Notes: generated by a model from the sequence alone, not told the origin. Shown: positions 7,844 to 17,224, numbered from the stretch's first letter. The stretch is 64,000 nucleotides of DNA from DTKD01 sp050948905 (GCA_050948905.1 JBMNES010000001.1:1860001-1924000), one strand, 5' to 3'. Translations and numbers: made by a program.

Positions 7844-9484
7844 CTAAGCCGGCGCGGAGGCTGCCGCTTCCTTGCCTTTCCTGTTCTTCTGATAATCCAG
7901 AGCTGCTTCGATAAGGCCGGCAAATATCGGATGAGCGCGATTCGGCCGTGATTTAAACTCCGGATGGAACTGTGTGGCGATGAAGAACGGGTGATCCTTC
8001 ATCTCCACTATCTCCACCAGTCTATAATCAGGCGACACACCGGAGCAAATAAGTCCCCGCCTCTCCAGCTTTGCGCGATACGAATTGTTGACCTCAAACC
8101 GATGACGATGTCGCTCATAAACCAAATCCGTGCCATACAACTTCGATGCCAGCGTACCATCAAGCAACCGGCAGGGGAAAAGCCCCAGCCTCAACGGCGT
8201 CTCGTCGCCGTTTGCATTCGCCTGCTCGGGCAAAACGTGAACGACCGGGTCCGGGGTCAGCTCGTTGTTCTCCTCAGAATCAGCTTCTTTGAGCTTACAC
8301 AAGTGTCGCGCCACTTCCACAACTGTCCTGTGCAGACCGTAGCAAATCCCCAAAAATGGAATGCAGTGTTCTCTGGCGTATTTTATCGCCAGCAGCTTGC
8401 CTTCCGCGCCACTGCCAGAACCGCCCGGCACTACGATGGCGTCCGCATCCCCAATCTTCTCTTTAAGGGTCTCGGCCGTCACCTGTTCTGCTTCCACCCA
8501 TCGAATCTCGACTCCGGTCTCGTTTGCAAAGCCGCCGTGCTTCAACGCTTCGGCCAGGCTGATATACGCATCGGCATTGCCGACATCTGTCCCCACAATA
8601 GCCACGACAGCCTTGTTTTTGGGTCGCTTGATAATTCCGACGATCTTCTTCCACTCTTCAAGGTCTGCAGCCCCATTTGTCAGGCCGAACCTGTTAAGAA
8701 CCAGATCCGCCAGGCCATAGTCCTCGAACTTGAGAGGAATCTCATATATCGACCCGGCATCCCTGGCCTCGATAACCCCGGCTTTCGGAACGTCGCAAAA
8801 CAGCGAGACCTTCTCCTTCATATCGTCGCTCATGGGGCGTTTGGCGCGGCAGATGAGCACGTCCGGCTGAATACCGATCTCCCTGAGCTTGATGACTGAA
8901 TGCTGGGTCGGTTTGGTTTTCAGCTCGTCCCAGGGGCCGACGGAAGGGATGAGCGTAACGTGCACGTACATCACATTCTCTGGGCCTGCGTCCTTGCGAA
9001 ATTGCCGAATTGCTTCCAGAAACGGCAGGCCTTCGATGTCTCCAACGGTGCCGCCGATCTCAATAATCGCTATTTCAGCGCCGCTCTGTTCTGCGTTCAA
9101 CTTCACACGAGCTTTGATCTCATTTGTGATATGCGGGATCACCTGCACGGTCTCTCCGTTGTATTCGCCGCGTCGTTCCTTGCTGATTACGGCGTTGTAG
9201 ACTCGACCCGTGGTCACACTTGCCAGCTTGCTTAGATTCTCGTCAACAAAACGCTCATAATGGCCCAAATCAAGGTCGGTCTCAGCGCCATCATCGGTCA
9301 CGAAGACCTCGCCGTGCTGATAGGGGTCCATCAAGCCGGCATCGACGTTGATATATGGGTCTAGTTTCTGAACAGTAACTCTAAACCCACGGTTCTTCAG
9401 CAGCCGTCCCAGGCTTGCCGTGGTGATTCCCTTGCCGACGGACGAAACTACTCCGCCTGTCACGAAAATGTACTTTGTGCTCAT
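7844..9484 (-). CDS. pyrG: CTP synthase
   Basis: Converts UTP to CTP using ATP and glutamine, the last step of pyrimidine nucleotide synthesis. The 546-residue length is standard. The synthetase domain opens with KYIFVTGGVVSSVGKGI and contains LDPYINVDAG and EIGGTVGDIEGLPFLEA. The glutamine amidotransferase domain carries PGGSGSGAEGK, GICYGLH and the closing FHPEFKSRP. In the amidotransferase loop the usual nucleophile context GICLGMQ reads FLGICYGLHRT, so Cys is retained. It leads a minus-strand pair with the AEC permease. Confidence 0.97.
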   Translation of the reverse strand: MSTKYIFVTGGVVSSVGKGITTASLGRLLKNRGFRVTVQKLDPYINVDAGLMDPYQHGEVFVTDDGAETDLDLGHYERFVDENLSKLASVTTGRVYNAVISKERRGEYNGETVQVIPHITNEIKARVKLNAEQSGAEIAIIEIGGTVGDIEGLPFLEAIRQFRKDAGPENVMYVHVTLIPSVGPWDELKTKPTQHSVIKLREIGIQPDVLICRAKRPMSDDMKEKVSLFCDVPKAGVIEARDAGSIYEIPLKFEDYGLADLVLNRFGLTNGAADLEEWKKIVGIIKRPKNKAVVAIVGTDVGNADAYISLAEALKHGGFANETGVEIRWVEAEQVTAETLKEKIGDADAIVVPGGSGSGAEGKLLAIKYAREHCIPFLGICYGLHRTVVEVARHLCKLKEADSEENNELTPDPVVHVLPEQANANGDETPLRLGLFPCRLLDGTLASKLYGTDLVYERHRHRFEVNNSYRAKLERRGLICSGVSPDYRLVEIVEMKDHPFFIATQFHPEFKSRPNRAHPIFAGLIEAALDYQKNRKGKEAAASAPA

Positions 9485-9520
9485 CTCAATTGCCCCCTGG
9501 AAGAAATCGCGAATCGTCGG

Positions 9521-10363
9521 TCAAATAATACTCGGCCCGGAATCATCCTGACCCAGACCCACAAAAAAATTCATCTCACCCTTGCCGAGACGAATTGATC
9601 GATCAATAGCCGCCATCACATATTTTTTGGCGAATCTCACAGCCACAGCCAGGTCATCGCCAATCGCTAGCCGTGCAGTGATGGCTGCGCTCAGCACACA
9701 GCCAGTGCCGTGCATATTTTTATCAAGCCGCCTACCGGCAAACTCCTCAAAATCTACCCCGTCATACAGCACATCCACGGGCTCTCCCGCGATATGGCCG
9801 CCCTTTACCAGCGCATTTGATGCACCCATCTCCACCAGCGCCTTGGCTGCCTCCCGCGCGGAGTGCAGATCATTAACCTCAATTCCGGTCAACTTCGTAG
9901 CCTCACCTGCGTTCGGGGTAATCAGCGTAACCTTCGGCATCAGGCATCTTTTCATCCGCTTAATGGCAGGTTCTGTGAGCAATACTTCTCCATTTTTCGC
10001 GCACATCACCGGATCCAGCACAACATTTGTTATCTCCCGCCGCGCAATTCTCTCGGCTGCGATATCCACAGCCTGCGGCGAGAATAACATCCCAATCTTG
10101 CACGCGTCGATCCCAAAATCTCGCGCCAGAGCGTCTATTTGTCCGGCAATTATTTTTGGGGGCACTTTGTTTACTTTGTGCACTCCCAGCGAGTTCTGAA
10201 CGGTGACGTTTGTAACCACGCACACGCCGTATACTCCGACGTCTCGAAAAACCGCCAAATCCGCCTGAATCCCCGCCCCCGCGCTCGAATCCGAGGCCGC
10301 GATTGTCATCGCAACCTTTTTAGACTTCACTTCGCCGGGTTGTCGGTTAATGGGCTGATCCAC
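9521..10363 (-). CDS. thiD: Hydroxymethylpyrimidine/phosphomethylpyrimidine kinase
   Basis: Phosphorylates HMP and HMP-P in the pyrimidine branch of thiamine synthesis or salvage. The 280-residue ribokinase-fold protein shows SDSSAGAGIQADL (substrate glycine motif), TNVTVQNSLGV, VLDPVMCAKNG, ALVKGGH and the anion-hole motif MHGTGCVLSAAI. The GTG start shares one base with the stop of the upstream HAD gene (TAGTG), so the two are translationally coupled. No TPP riboswitch is visible ahead of the pair. Confidence 0.93.
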   Translation of the reverse strand: MDQPINRQPGEVKSKKVAMTIAASDSSAGAGIQADLAVFRDVGVYGVCVVTNVTVQNSLGVHKVNKVPPKIIAGQIDALARDFGIDACKIGMLFSPQAVDIAAERIARREITNVVLDPVMCAKNGEVLLTEPAIKRMKRCLMPKVTLITPNAGEATKLTGIEVNDLHSAREAAKALVEMGASNALVKGGHIAGEPVDVLYDGVDFEEFAGRRLDKNMHGTGCVLSAAITARLAIGDDLAVAVRFAKKYVMAAIDRSIRLGKGEMNFFVGLGQDDSGPSII

Positions 10364-11175
10364 TATAGCAGCTCCTTAAGAGTCTCTATTATGATATCAG
10401 GTTTCATCTCACCACTTGCCGCCTCAGCCATTTCCCGCGAGGTCAATCCAGTTAACACCAGCACCGAACAGATTCCGGCTCGATTCCCAGCCGCTATATC
10501 CGTCGCCAGATTGTCCCCAACCATAACCGCCCGCTCGCGCGGTGTATTCGTCCGCTGCAGGATTTTATCTATCGCATACACATGTGGCTTGCCCGGGACA
10601 AACGGCTCCACCGAAGTTGCGGCTCGAACTGCGGCAACCAGGCTGCCATTACCCGGCTTTACGCTGCCCCCTTCGGTAGGGTAGGTAAGATCCTCATTAG
10701 TCGCTATGAACTTCGCCCCGTTCAAGATCGCGTTTTGTGCGCGGGCGAGCTTATCATAATTAAAAGAAGTGTCGATTCCCACCACAACGTAGTCAATTTT
10801 CGCACCCGGGTCGTCGTCGTTTTCGATCACCCTCATACCGATCGCTTCCAGCTCACTTCTGACCCCTTCCTGGCCAATCTGAAAGACGGTACCTTCTGTT
10901 GCATTCGAGTCAAGCAGGTACAGCGCCGCAGCATACGATGAGGTCATTACATCGTCGATTTCTGCGTCAATGCCAAAGGATTGCAGACGTTTGGTGTATG
11001 ATAGACGGGACAGCGAAGAATTGTTGGTGAAAAAACAGACGTGATCTCCACGATCTCTCAGAGCTGCCAGGGTCTCAGCCGCATAGGGCTGAATTTCCTT
11101 GCCCCGGTAGATCACGCCATCTAAATCAAAAATGTAAGTTAGAGGTTGCCGATAAGGCGCTTTGGATAACACCAT
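10363..11175 (-). CDS. HAD-IIA family sugar-phosphate phosphatase (NagD-like)
   Basis: A 270-residue HAD hydrolase of subfamily IIA (NagD, 4-nitrophenylphosphatase, phosphoglycolate phosphatase). Motif I is FDLDGVIYRG with both aspartates. Motif II is FFTNNSSLSR, motif III lies around the lysine in PGKPHVYAIDK, and motif IV is VMVGDNLATDIAAG. The large C2-type cap lies between motifs II and III. It overlaps thiD by one base; that pairing suggests dephosphorylation of a thiamine-pathway intermediate or a damaged metabolite, but the sequence does not fix the substrate. Confidence 0.9.
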   Translation of the reverse strand: MVLSKAPYRQPLTYIFDLDGVIYRGKEIQPYAAETLAALRDRGDHVCFFTNNSSLSRLSYTKRLQSFGIDAEIDDVMTSSYAAALYLLDSNATEGTVFQIGQEGVRSELEAIGMRVIENDDDPGAKIDYVVVGIDTSFNYDKLARAQNAILNGAKFIATNEDLTYPTEGGSVKPGNGSLVAAVRAATSVEPFVPGKPHVYAIDKILQRTNTPRERAVMVGDNLATDIAAGNRAGICSVLVLTGLTSREMAEAASGEMKPDIIIETLKELL

Positions 11176-11310
11176 AACGGGTACTCATTGTATCAACTTA
11201 ATTCGTCGAAGTAAATGCAAATGCGGGAGTTTTTAATATTTTAGCTGCCGGGCTGTTGGTGATCGACTGCAATTTGGATTAGCAATATTCTGGAGTGGGC
11301 GTCACTGCTG

Positions 11311-11319
11311 TGGTATAAT
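11311..11319 (+). promoter_or_regulatory. Extended -10 promoter for the DUF4446 gene
   Basis: TGG-TATAAT forms an extended -10 element (TGN ahead of a perfect hexamer at 11314-11319). The base context 17 upstream (TGGAGT) is a poor -35. About 100 bases of leader follow, including a small hairpin GGCTC/GAGCC. Confidence 0.5.
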
Positions 11320-11420
11320 AAACCCAACACACCTGTGTAGTCTGTATCCAGGCTCTTTTTGGCGGAGCCGTGAAGCGACATACTCCACGGTGTACTGGAT
11401 GCGAGGGTGGATGCGCGATT

Positions 11421-11939
11421 ATGCATGAGGTCGCGAGCTTTCTCAAAACAAACGATGTCTATTTTCTGCTCGGTCTGTCGATTCTGAGCTTTCTGTTGCT
11501 GATCTTTGTGCTGATTCTGTGGCGAAAGCTGGTGGGGTTTAGCCGGAAACGCAACGGGAAACTTGAGGATGGTCGGGTAGGGGATATCATCGATTTTCTG
11601 GACTCTCTTGCGGATGGGCTGGAGAAGCTTCAGGAGCAAATCGATGGGCTGCGGACGGTACAGTCCGAACAAAGCCGGGCTTTGTCATCGTGTATAAGCA
11701 GCGTCGGTGTGGTACGCTTTGACGCGTTTGACGACGTGGGGGGAGAGCAGAGTTTTGCGATAGTTATGCTCGACAGCGCCAAAAACGGAGTGGCGTTCAG
11801 CAGTCTTTATGGGCGGCAGGATTCTCGCGTATACGCCAAGGCAATCTACGGCGGACAGGGCGATAGGCCGCTATCTGCTGAGGAGCAGCAAGCGCTTGCA
11901 AAGGCGCTTAAGCAACCGGATGCCGCGCCGGTCCGGTGA
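11421..11939 (+). CDS. DUF4446 family protein
   Basis: A 172-residue protein with one N-terminal membrane helix (about residues 13-32), a basic/coiled stretch with a heptad-like segment around LEKLQEQIDGLRTVQSEQ, and a C-terminal domain with VRFDAFDDVGGEQSFAIVML that matches DUF4446. Members are small membrane-anchored proteins of unknown function, often near chromosome-partition or cell-envelope genes. The ATG at 11421 is preferred to an earlier in-frame codon at 11370 because it begins directly before the helix and follows GAGGGTGG. The sigma factor gene begins 13 bases after its stop. Confidence 0.82.
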   Translation: MHEVASFLKTNDVYFLLGLSILSFLLLIFVLILWRKLVGFSRKRNGKLEDGRVGDIIDFLDSLADGLEKLQEQIDGLRTVQSEQSRALSSCISSVGVVRFDAFDDVGGEQSFAIVMLDSAKNGVAFSSLYGRQDSRVYAKAIYGGQGDRPLSAEEQQALAKALKQPDAAPVR

Positions 11940-11952
11940 GGATAGTCGGTAA

Positions 11953-12576
11953 GTGATCTTTAAGACCTCAAAATCAAGCGAAGAGCGAGAACTCGAACGC
12001 GCCTCCGAACGTGCGCTTATCGCCCGCTGCAAAAACGGCGAAATCGGGGCTTTCGACGAACTCTTCACTCGCTATGAGAAGCGCGTGTTCAATTGCGCAC
12101 TGCACATCTGCGGCAATTATCACGACGCAAGCGATATTACGCAAGAGGCGTTTCTCAGGGTCTTCAACTCGATCGCTACATTCCGGGGTGATGCGAATTT
12201 TCTCACGTGGGTATATCGCATAGTAACCAACGTCTTTCTCGATGAGCGCAAGAAATCCAAAGCACACCGGCAGACGTCTTTGGATGAGTATATCGAGCTT
12301 GACGAAAGCTCTGTAGCGCGGCAGATAGTCGACGATGCGCCGCTGCCGGCTGACGTGGTCGAAGCGGGGGAGCGAGCTCAGATTGTTCAAGCTGCGATAA
12401 AATCTCTACCAGAATATCAGCGGATTATTGTCACACTTTATCATATGGAAAGCCTGAGTTATGACGAGATTGCAGAGGTTCTTCAGCTTCCCATAGGAAC
12501 TGTGAAATCCAGGCTTAATAGAGCGAGGCTGGCACTCGCAGAAATCTTGGGGGAAAAACCGGAACTTTTCGGATAG
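11953..12576 (+). CDS. ECF-type (RpoE-like) RNA polymerase sigma factor
   Basis: A 207-residue group 4 sigma factor. Region 2 is recognisable (ASDITQEAFLRVFNSIATFR with the following TWVYRIVTN), joined by an acidic linker to region 4 (SYDEIAEVLQLPIGTVKSR), the helix-turn-helix that reads the -35 box. The start is GTG. The downstream gene encodes a zinc-finger anti-sigma protein, so this is a classic sigma/anti-sigma pair controlling a stress or envelope regulon. The highly charged N-terminal extension of about 25 residues is slightly longer than usual. Confidence 0.93.
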   Translation: MIFKTSKSSEERELERASERALIARCKNGEIGAFDELFTRYEKRVFNCALHICGNYHDASDITQEAFLRVFNSIATFRGDANFLTWVYRIVTNVFLDERKKSKAHRQTSLDEYIELDESSVARQIVDDAPLPADVVEAGERAQIVQAAIKSLPEYQRIIVTLYHMESLSYDEIAEVLQLPIGTVKSRLNRARLALAEILGEKPELFG

Positions 12577-12608
12577 AACATTAGTCTACAAACTAGAACG
12601 ACAGCAAA

Positions 12609-12638
12609 GCACAGAGGCATAGAGTAAAATGCCTGTGC
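12609..12638 (+). other. Hairpin between sigma and anti-sigma genes
   Basis: GCACAGAGGCAT pairs with ATGCCTGTGC to form a 10-bp stem with a two-base bulge and an 8-base loop. No T-tract follows, so it is not a terminator. It may tune the sigma/anti-sigma ratio by protecting or pausing the transcript; function unproven. Confidence 0.4.
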
Positions 12639-12744
12639 GGGTTACGAACACGAGAGGGTATGGGCAGATAGCTGATCGGTTCGATACGCCAGGAAGCGTT
12701 CGTAAGCTGGCACTGGAAGCCAGCGGAAGACGGAGCACTGTGTT

Positions 12745-13779
12745 ATGAAATGCGTGAAGGCCCAGGAATTGTTTTCCTCCTACCTTGAGAAAACAATCCA
12801 ACCGCCGATGGGCGTCGCATTCGAGCAGCACTTGGCAGAGTGCGCTCGGTGCAAAGCGGATTATGAAAAGTTTCATGCTACTACGGTAGTGTTGGATGAG
12901 TTGCCTCAGGTGGAGCCTCCGCCGGATATGCACGCTGCCATTATGGCGCGCATAGAAGAGGCTCAACGTACTTCTCCAAGCAGGGTGAAGTGGCTGCATT
13001 TCAATTGGCCAAACGCCTTTACATTGCGGGTTCCAGCAAGGGCGTTGGCGATGAGTGTATTATTGTTGCTTGTTGCCGCCACTTTGTTCCAGTTTACCCC
13101 TCTGCAGTCGATCACGGCTAATCTCTTCGGCGTGAACAGGCACACCTCTCAACTTGCTGACGACTCAGGGGTCGCGCCGATGCCGATGCCCTGGGGCGCG
13201 GCTGCTATGGTAGGCGCCAAACACGCTGATGTCGGCGGCGGGCTTATGATGAGCGTACACGTCGACGCCAGGAGCCACGGCAGTACGGTATATATACTGA
13301 GACTCGGAGCGCAGACGGGGCAGTCGATTCCGGTTCGAGTTTATCTGCTGAGCGAAAACGCTATGGATGGCGGTATAACGAACGAAGATCTCACCAATGT
13401 GCTGTATATGGGCACGGTGTCCTCAAATCAGCAGACTGCGGTCCCGGTTGTTATGGCTGGATGTGCGGAACGCAAGGCTCAGGTAGCGTTGGTCACTTGG
13501 GACAGCGATGGTCGATCGTTTAGCGAGCTCGTCTTTGTGCCGTGGACATTCGAATCTGAGGTCGATGCAAAGAATGTCGATATGCACGCGGGGGCTTACG
13601 ACGTATTCAGCAAGCTCTCTGCGGACTGTGGGGTGGTCGTTCTAGCCCCTGCAAATAAGATGACCAACAACGTTACCGTGGGTGTCGATGCGGCGGCTGA
13701 CGACGTTCTCATTGAGGCTATCGGGCAAATGGGTTTGAGAGGTGACAAACTCGCACCTTCGGTGTATGTAGTAAAATAA
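12745..13779 (+). CDS. Membrane-anchored zinc-finger anti-sigma factor
   Basis: A 344-residue protein. The N-terminal anti-sigma domain has the ZAS signature H29-x3-C33-x2-C36 (EQHLAECARC), preceded by Cys3. A single membrane helix lies at about 99-118. The extracytoplasmic domain (120-344) has no family I recognise and probably senses the inducing signal. It should hold the upstream ECF sigma factor inactive. The gap of 168 bases to the sigma gene is longer than usual and contains a hairpin. A strong terminator follows. Confidence 0.87.
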   Translation: MKCVKAQELFSSYLEKTIQPPMGVAFEQHLAECARCKADYEKFHATTVVLDELPQVEPPPDMHAAIMARIEEAQRTSPSRVKWLHFNWPNAFTLRVPARALAMSVLLLLVAATLFQFTPLQSITANLFGVNRHTSQLADDSGVAPMPMPWGAAAMVGAKHADVGGGLMMSVHVDARSHGSTVYILRLGAQTGQSIPVRVYLLSENAMDGGITNEDLTNVLYMGTVSSNQQTAVPVVMAGCAERKAQVALVTWDSDGRSFSELVFVPWTFESEVDAKNVDMHAGAYDVFSKLSADCGVVVLAPANKMTNNVTVGVDAAADDVLIEAIGQMGLRGDKLAPSVYVVK

Positions 13780-13795
13780 ACTAATTCGCATTTCG

Positions 13796-13842
13796 GGGCG
13801 CTGTCCAGGCGAGCTTGCATCGACTTGGATAGCGCCCTTTTT
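13796..13842 (+). terminator. Terminator of the sigma/anti-sigma operon
   Basis: GGGCGCTGTCC (13796-13806) pairs with GGATAGCGCCC (13827-13837) through 11 positions with one G-T wobble, followed by TTTTTATT. The convergent fliG gene ends 19 bases further on. Confidence 0.85.
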
Positions 13843-13860
13843 ATTGGTCTTTACTGTGGC

Positions 13861-14886
13861 TTAGACAACCAGATCGTCGCCGCTGTCCCGGATGCTTATC
13901 TCGCCAGCCTCATCAAGTGACCGGGCGATATTAGAAATACGGCCTTGCGCCGCTTCCACATCCCGCAGTTTCACCGGCCCGCTGGAATCAAGGTCCTCTT
14001 TGAGGGTCTCCATAGCCCGTTGTGACATATTGCGGAAGAACACCTCTTTGACATTTTCGGGGGAGCCTTTCAACGCTAGTCGGAGATCGTCCTGGGGCAC
14101 ATCTCGCAATATAATTTGTATAGAACGATCGTCGAGGTTGAGGATATCCTCAAATACGAACATCATCTCTTTGATTTCAGTAGCGGTCTCGGCGGCGGCT
14201 TCTGTGAGATATTCCATTATCTTTTTTTCTGTTCCACGGTCGACATTGTTGAGGATACTTACGACTGCGTCACTGCCACCCACTTCCGCGAATGTGGCGT
14301 TGTCGATTGTGGAAAGCCGCTGCATCAAAATCTCATCTATTCCGCGGGCGATGTCGGGATCGGTCGGCTGCATCATGGTCAAGCGCAGAGCCACTTCACC
14401 TTGTGAGTGTTCGGGCAGGGCGCTTAGAACCTGGGCGGCAAGTTCGGCGTGAAGGTGACCGAGTACCAGGGCCATAACCTGCGGCCGCTCGCTTCTGATG
14501 CACTGCGCCAACTGTTGAGGAGGGACGGCACGCAGCCATCTGAAGCTGCCAACCCCGCTGCCAGAGGTCAGTCTGGCTAACAGTTCTTTGGCCTTGACAT
14601 CTCCGACCACCTGCTCGAGGATCACGCGCGCGTAGTCGGCTCCGCCCATAATTGTGCCATCAGCCAGCGCCTTTTTGCACTCATTTAGAACCTGGGTGCG
14701 CATAGCAGGGTCAACCCGCCTGAGCATCACGATCTCGGCTGTCAGGCGTTCGATTTCATCGGGCGTCAATTGCTGCAACACGCTCGACGATTTCTCAGGG
14801 CCGAGCGATATCAGCAGCACCGACGCCTTTTCAGCGCCCGTGAGTTCTATCGCTGGTGCTGGTGCTTTAGTCTCTTGTTCGGACAA
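13861..14886 (-). CDS. fliG: FliG-like flagellar motor switch protein, solitary
   Basis: A 341-residue homologue of FliG, the C-ring protein that couples the stator to rotor switching. The N-terminal domain (LTGAEKASVLLISLGPE), the middle domain with the EHPQ-like region (RSERPQVMALVLGHL, reading ERPQ) and the C-terminal motor domain (FVFEDILNLDDRSIQIILRDV) are all present, and the length is normal. The start is TTG at 14886 with a distant GGGGG, so the N-terminus is less certain. No other flagellar gene is in the window. It may belong to a dispersed flagellar regulon or have been co-opted. Confidence 0.9.
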   Translation of the reverse strand: MSEQETKAPAPAIELTGAEKASVLLISLGPEKSSSVLQQLTPDEIERLTAEIVMLRRVDPAMRTQVLNECKKALADGTIMGGADYARVILEQVVGDVKAKELLARLTSGSGVGSFRWLRAVPPQQLAQCIRSERPQVMALVLGHLHAELAAQVLSALPEHSQGEVALRLTMMQPTDPDIARGIDEILMQRLSTIDNATFAEVGGSDAVVSILNNVDRGTEKKIMEYLTEAAAETATEIKEMMFVFEDILNLDDRSIQIILRDVPQDDLRLALKGSPENVKEVFFRNMSQRAMETLKEDLDSSGPVKLRDVEAAQGRISNIARSLDEAGEISIRDSGDDLVV

Positions 14887-15057
14887 ATCGAATCTATACC
14901 CCCAACTTCGCCTCTCTACAATAATCGGCCAATTCCCAACAACTCATTAGTGCCAGCGACTACCTAACAGGCATAAATTAACAGAAAATGGATCACTGAG
15001 AATCTCCAAATCGGCAACTCTCAGAAATGGCAACTTTCGCGTTTTCGAACGTGCACC

Positions 15058-15086
15058 TTGAAAGCAACAGCCGGCCGATGTATCAT
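15058..15086 (+). promoter_or_regulatory. Promoter of the class III aminotransferase
   Basis: TTGAAA (15058-15063), a 17-base spacer, and TATCAT (15081-15086), giving a leader of about 40 bases before the ATG at 15133. Confidence 0.65.
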
Positions 15087-15132
15087 ATTGCCGTCGGGCA
15101 AATGAGCGACGTGTCGCCTGGTGGAGGCTGTT

Positions 15133-16425
15133 ATGACATTGGATGAAACTACAATCGAGCGTCTCAGTGAGGAGACCACAGAGAAATATCGCAAACATGT
15201 GAACCCTGGCATCGCAGGGATTCTCAATTTCAGCGGCTTTGGCGTGCCGGAGGATCGCGCGGAGGGTTGTTATATATGGGATATATCCGGCCGAAAGTTT
15301 CTGGATTGTGTCGGGGGCTACGGCGCATTCAGCCTCGGCCATCTTAACCCTAAAGTCGTCGATGCAGTAAAAAAGCAGCTTGAAAAAGAGGCGCTAAAGA
15401 GCCATTTCTTTATGTCGTCGGTTCTGGCAGACGCCTGTGAGTTGCTGGCCTCTGTGCTGCCGGGGGATATCGAATATTCATTTATATGCAACTCAGGCAC
15501 TGAGGCAGTGGAGGGTGCATTAAAGTGCGCTCGCAAATTGACTGGCCGACCCCAGTTCATTGGCGCACACAACGGGTTCCACGGCAAATCGTTCGGCAGC
15601 CTGTCTGTATCAGGCAGAGAAGTCTATAAAAAGGGCTTCGAGCCTCTTTTGCCCGAGACCCAGCACGTGCCATTTGGCGACGCAAATGCCCTTGCAGCGA
15701 CAATCAGCGACCGCACCGCGGCGGTTATACTTGAGGTCGTGCAGGGCGAGGCCGGAATTAACATAGCGCCAGCGGATTATTTCCCTAAGGTAAGGGAGAT
15801 ATGCGACGCCAACGGATCGTTATTGATCCTCGACGAGGTGAGAACCGGGTTCGGCCGCACCGGAAAGATGTTTGCCAGCGAGCACTACGGGGTCAAGCCC
15901 GACATCGTAACAATGGCAAAGGCTCTCGGCGGCGGAGTAATGCCGGTGGGCGCGTTTTCGGCAAGTGAGCAGGTATGGGATGCGATGTTCGGCACAAATC
16001 CATACCTGCACTCGACCACGTTCGGCGGCAACCCGCTCGCTTGTGCAGCTATTATCGCCGCCATTAAGACTACCATCGAAGAGGGCCTTGTAGAGCGATC
16101 GCGTGTTATGGGCGAGAAGTTGCTCAGCGGTCTGCAGACTGTGCGGGCCAAATATCCGTGGATGATAAAAGAAGTACGCGGTATGGGATTGCTGGCTGGA
16201 ATAGAGTTCGCCGAAGAGGACATCGCCGCGCTGGTTATTGCCGGATGCGGCAGACGCGACTTGCTTGCGGCCTATAGCCTTAATAATCCGAAAGTGGTGC
16301 GTATCGAGCCGCCGTTAATCATACCTGAACCCGAACTGGACAGGGCCATACAGATCATAGCTGAAGCGGTCGAGGAGACTGGCGCGATGATCGAAACCGT
16401 GACCTGTGAGGTAGAGTGCGAATAG
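15133..16425 (+). CDS. Class III PLP-dependent aminotransferase (putrescine/ornithine type)
   Basis: A 430-residue fold-type I PLP enzyme of the acetylornithine/putrescine/ornithine aminotransferase group. Visible motifs are SFICNSGTEAVEGALK, HNGFHGKSFG, the LILDEVRTGFGRTGKMF block, and the Schiff-base lysine in VTMAKALGGG. The N-terminus resembles YgjG-like putrescine aminotransferases more than ArgD. ATG 15133 is chosen over the GTG at 15121 because GGTGGAGG lies ideally six bases ahead of it. The ABM-domain gene follows after 33 bases and is probably co-transcribed. The exact amino donor is not settled by sequence. Confidence 0.88.
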   Translation: MTLDETTIERLSEETTEKYRKHVNPGIAGILNFSGFGVPEDRAEGCYIWDISGRKFLDCVGGYGAFSLGHLNPKVVDAVKKQLEKEALKSHFFMSSVLADACELLASVLPGDIEYSFICNSGTEAVEGALKCARKLTGRPQFIGAHNGFHGKSFGSLSVSGREVYKKGFEPLLPETQHVPFGDANALAATISDRTAAVILEVVQGEAGINIAPADYFPKVREICDANGSLLILDEVRTGFGRTGKMFASEHYGVKPDIVTMAKALGGGVMPVGAFSASEQVWDAMFGTNPYLHSTTFGGNPLACAAIIAAIKTTIEEGLVERSRVMGEKLLSGLQTVRAKYPWMIKEVRGMGLLAGIEFAEEDIAALVIAGCGRRDLLAAYSLNNPKVVRIEPPLIIPEPELDRAIQIIAEAVEETGAMIETVTCEVECE

Positions 16426-16458
16426 GCAAAGTGTCTATAAATCGGGAGGATTGGGAGT

Positions 16459-16767
16459 ATGTTTGTAACTCTGGTTCATATCAAGGTCAAACCGGACTGT
16501 GTGGAAGCGTTTATAGAAGCGTCTCTTGAGAACTCGCATGCTTCGGTCGAAGAGGCCGGCAACCTGCGCTTTGATGTTCTGCAATCTGCCGACGACCCGA
16601 CTCATTTCATACTATACGAAGCCTATGAAAGCGCCGATGACGCCGCAGCCCACAAAGGCACCGACCATTATCTGTTGTGGAGAGACAAAGTGGCAGAAAT
16701 GATGGCCGAGCCAAGACAGGGCGTGCGATACACGGGCTTAACAAAAGCATCGGATGACTATCTCTGA
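16459..16767 (+). CDS. Antibiotic biosynthesis monooxygenase (ABM) domain protein, LsrG/YgiN-like
   Basis: A 102-residue single ABM domain (ferredoxin-like fold). It has the typical opening MFVTLVHIKVKPDCVEAF, the central NLRFDVLQSADDPTHFILYEAY strand pair and a HxxxDHYLLWRDKV-like helix. Relatives include the AI-2-phosphate isomerase LsrG and quinol monooxygenase YgiN. The ATG follows GGGAGG. Linkage to a putrescine-type aminotransferase suggests a small catabolic operon, but I cannot assign a reaction. Confidence 0.85.
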   Translation: MFVTLVHIKVKPDCVEAFIEASLENSHASVEEAGNLRFDVLQSADDPTHFILYEAYESADDAAAHKGTDHYLLWRDKVAEMMAEPRQGVRYTGLTKASDDYL

Positions 16768-16785
16768 CTCTGAAATCTGACCGGT

Positions 16786-17150
16786 GGCAGCCAAAATGAT
16801 GGGTGGCGATCCGCCAAATTTGATCGGTGGCGATCTCCGAATCACTTAAAAAAACGATGGGTGGCGATCTCCGAATCGCCGTCGTACAACCCCAATGGCT
16901 CCCAACAATAATGTAGTGGCCGATCTCCGTCTCGGCCAATCCCTTCGTCCGTGCACATTCGGGCCGGGATAGAAACCGGCCCCCATATTAAATCACCAGG
17001 GCTTTTTAAAACCGAATCCCAACCCCGTCATTTCGAGCGCCCAACCCCCGTCATTCCGAGTGCCCACCCCCCGTCATTTCGAGCGCAGCGAGAAATCTGC
17101 TTTTCCGCCGTCCGATGTCAGCCGTTCGAAGTCCGATCAACCACCGCGCA
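16786..17150. repeat. Dispersed palindromic repeat cluster III (B, B, B, A, C)
   Basis: Three B-type hairpin units lie in a row, two degenerate and one intact (GGTGGCGATCTCCGAATCGCC, about 16860-16880). A module A copy follows (about 16913-16985). Two truncated C heads then lead to a complete C copy with GCGAGAAATCTGC at 17088-17100 and a tail to about 17150. The order B-A-C matches cluster II. The rest of the gap to galE (17151-17366) contains only the galE promoter. Confidence 0.85.
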
Positions 17151-17224
17151 CCATAGTCCTGAAACCAATTTCTAATTTTCGCCTCTTTCGCCCTTTCGCG
17201 TTTATCCCTTCCCCGCCACTCTTC

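Noticed and set aside
10363..11420. TPP riboswitch controlling thiD
   Set aside because: thiD is coupled to the HAD gene, and the upstream gap shows no TPP core motif.
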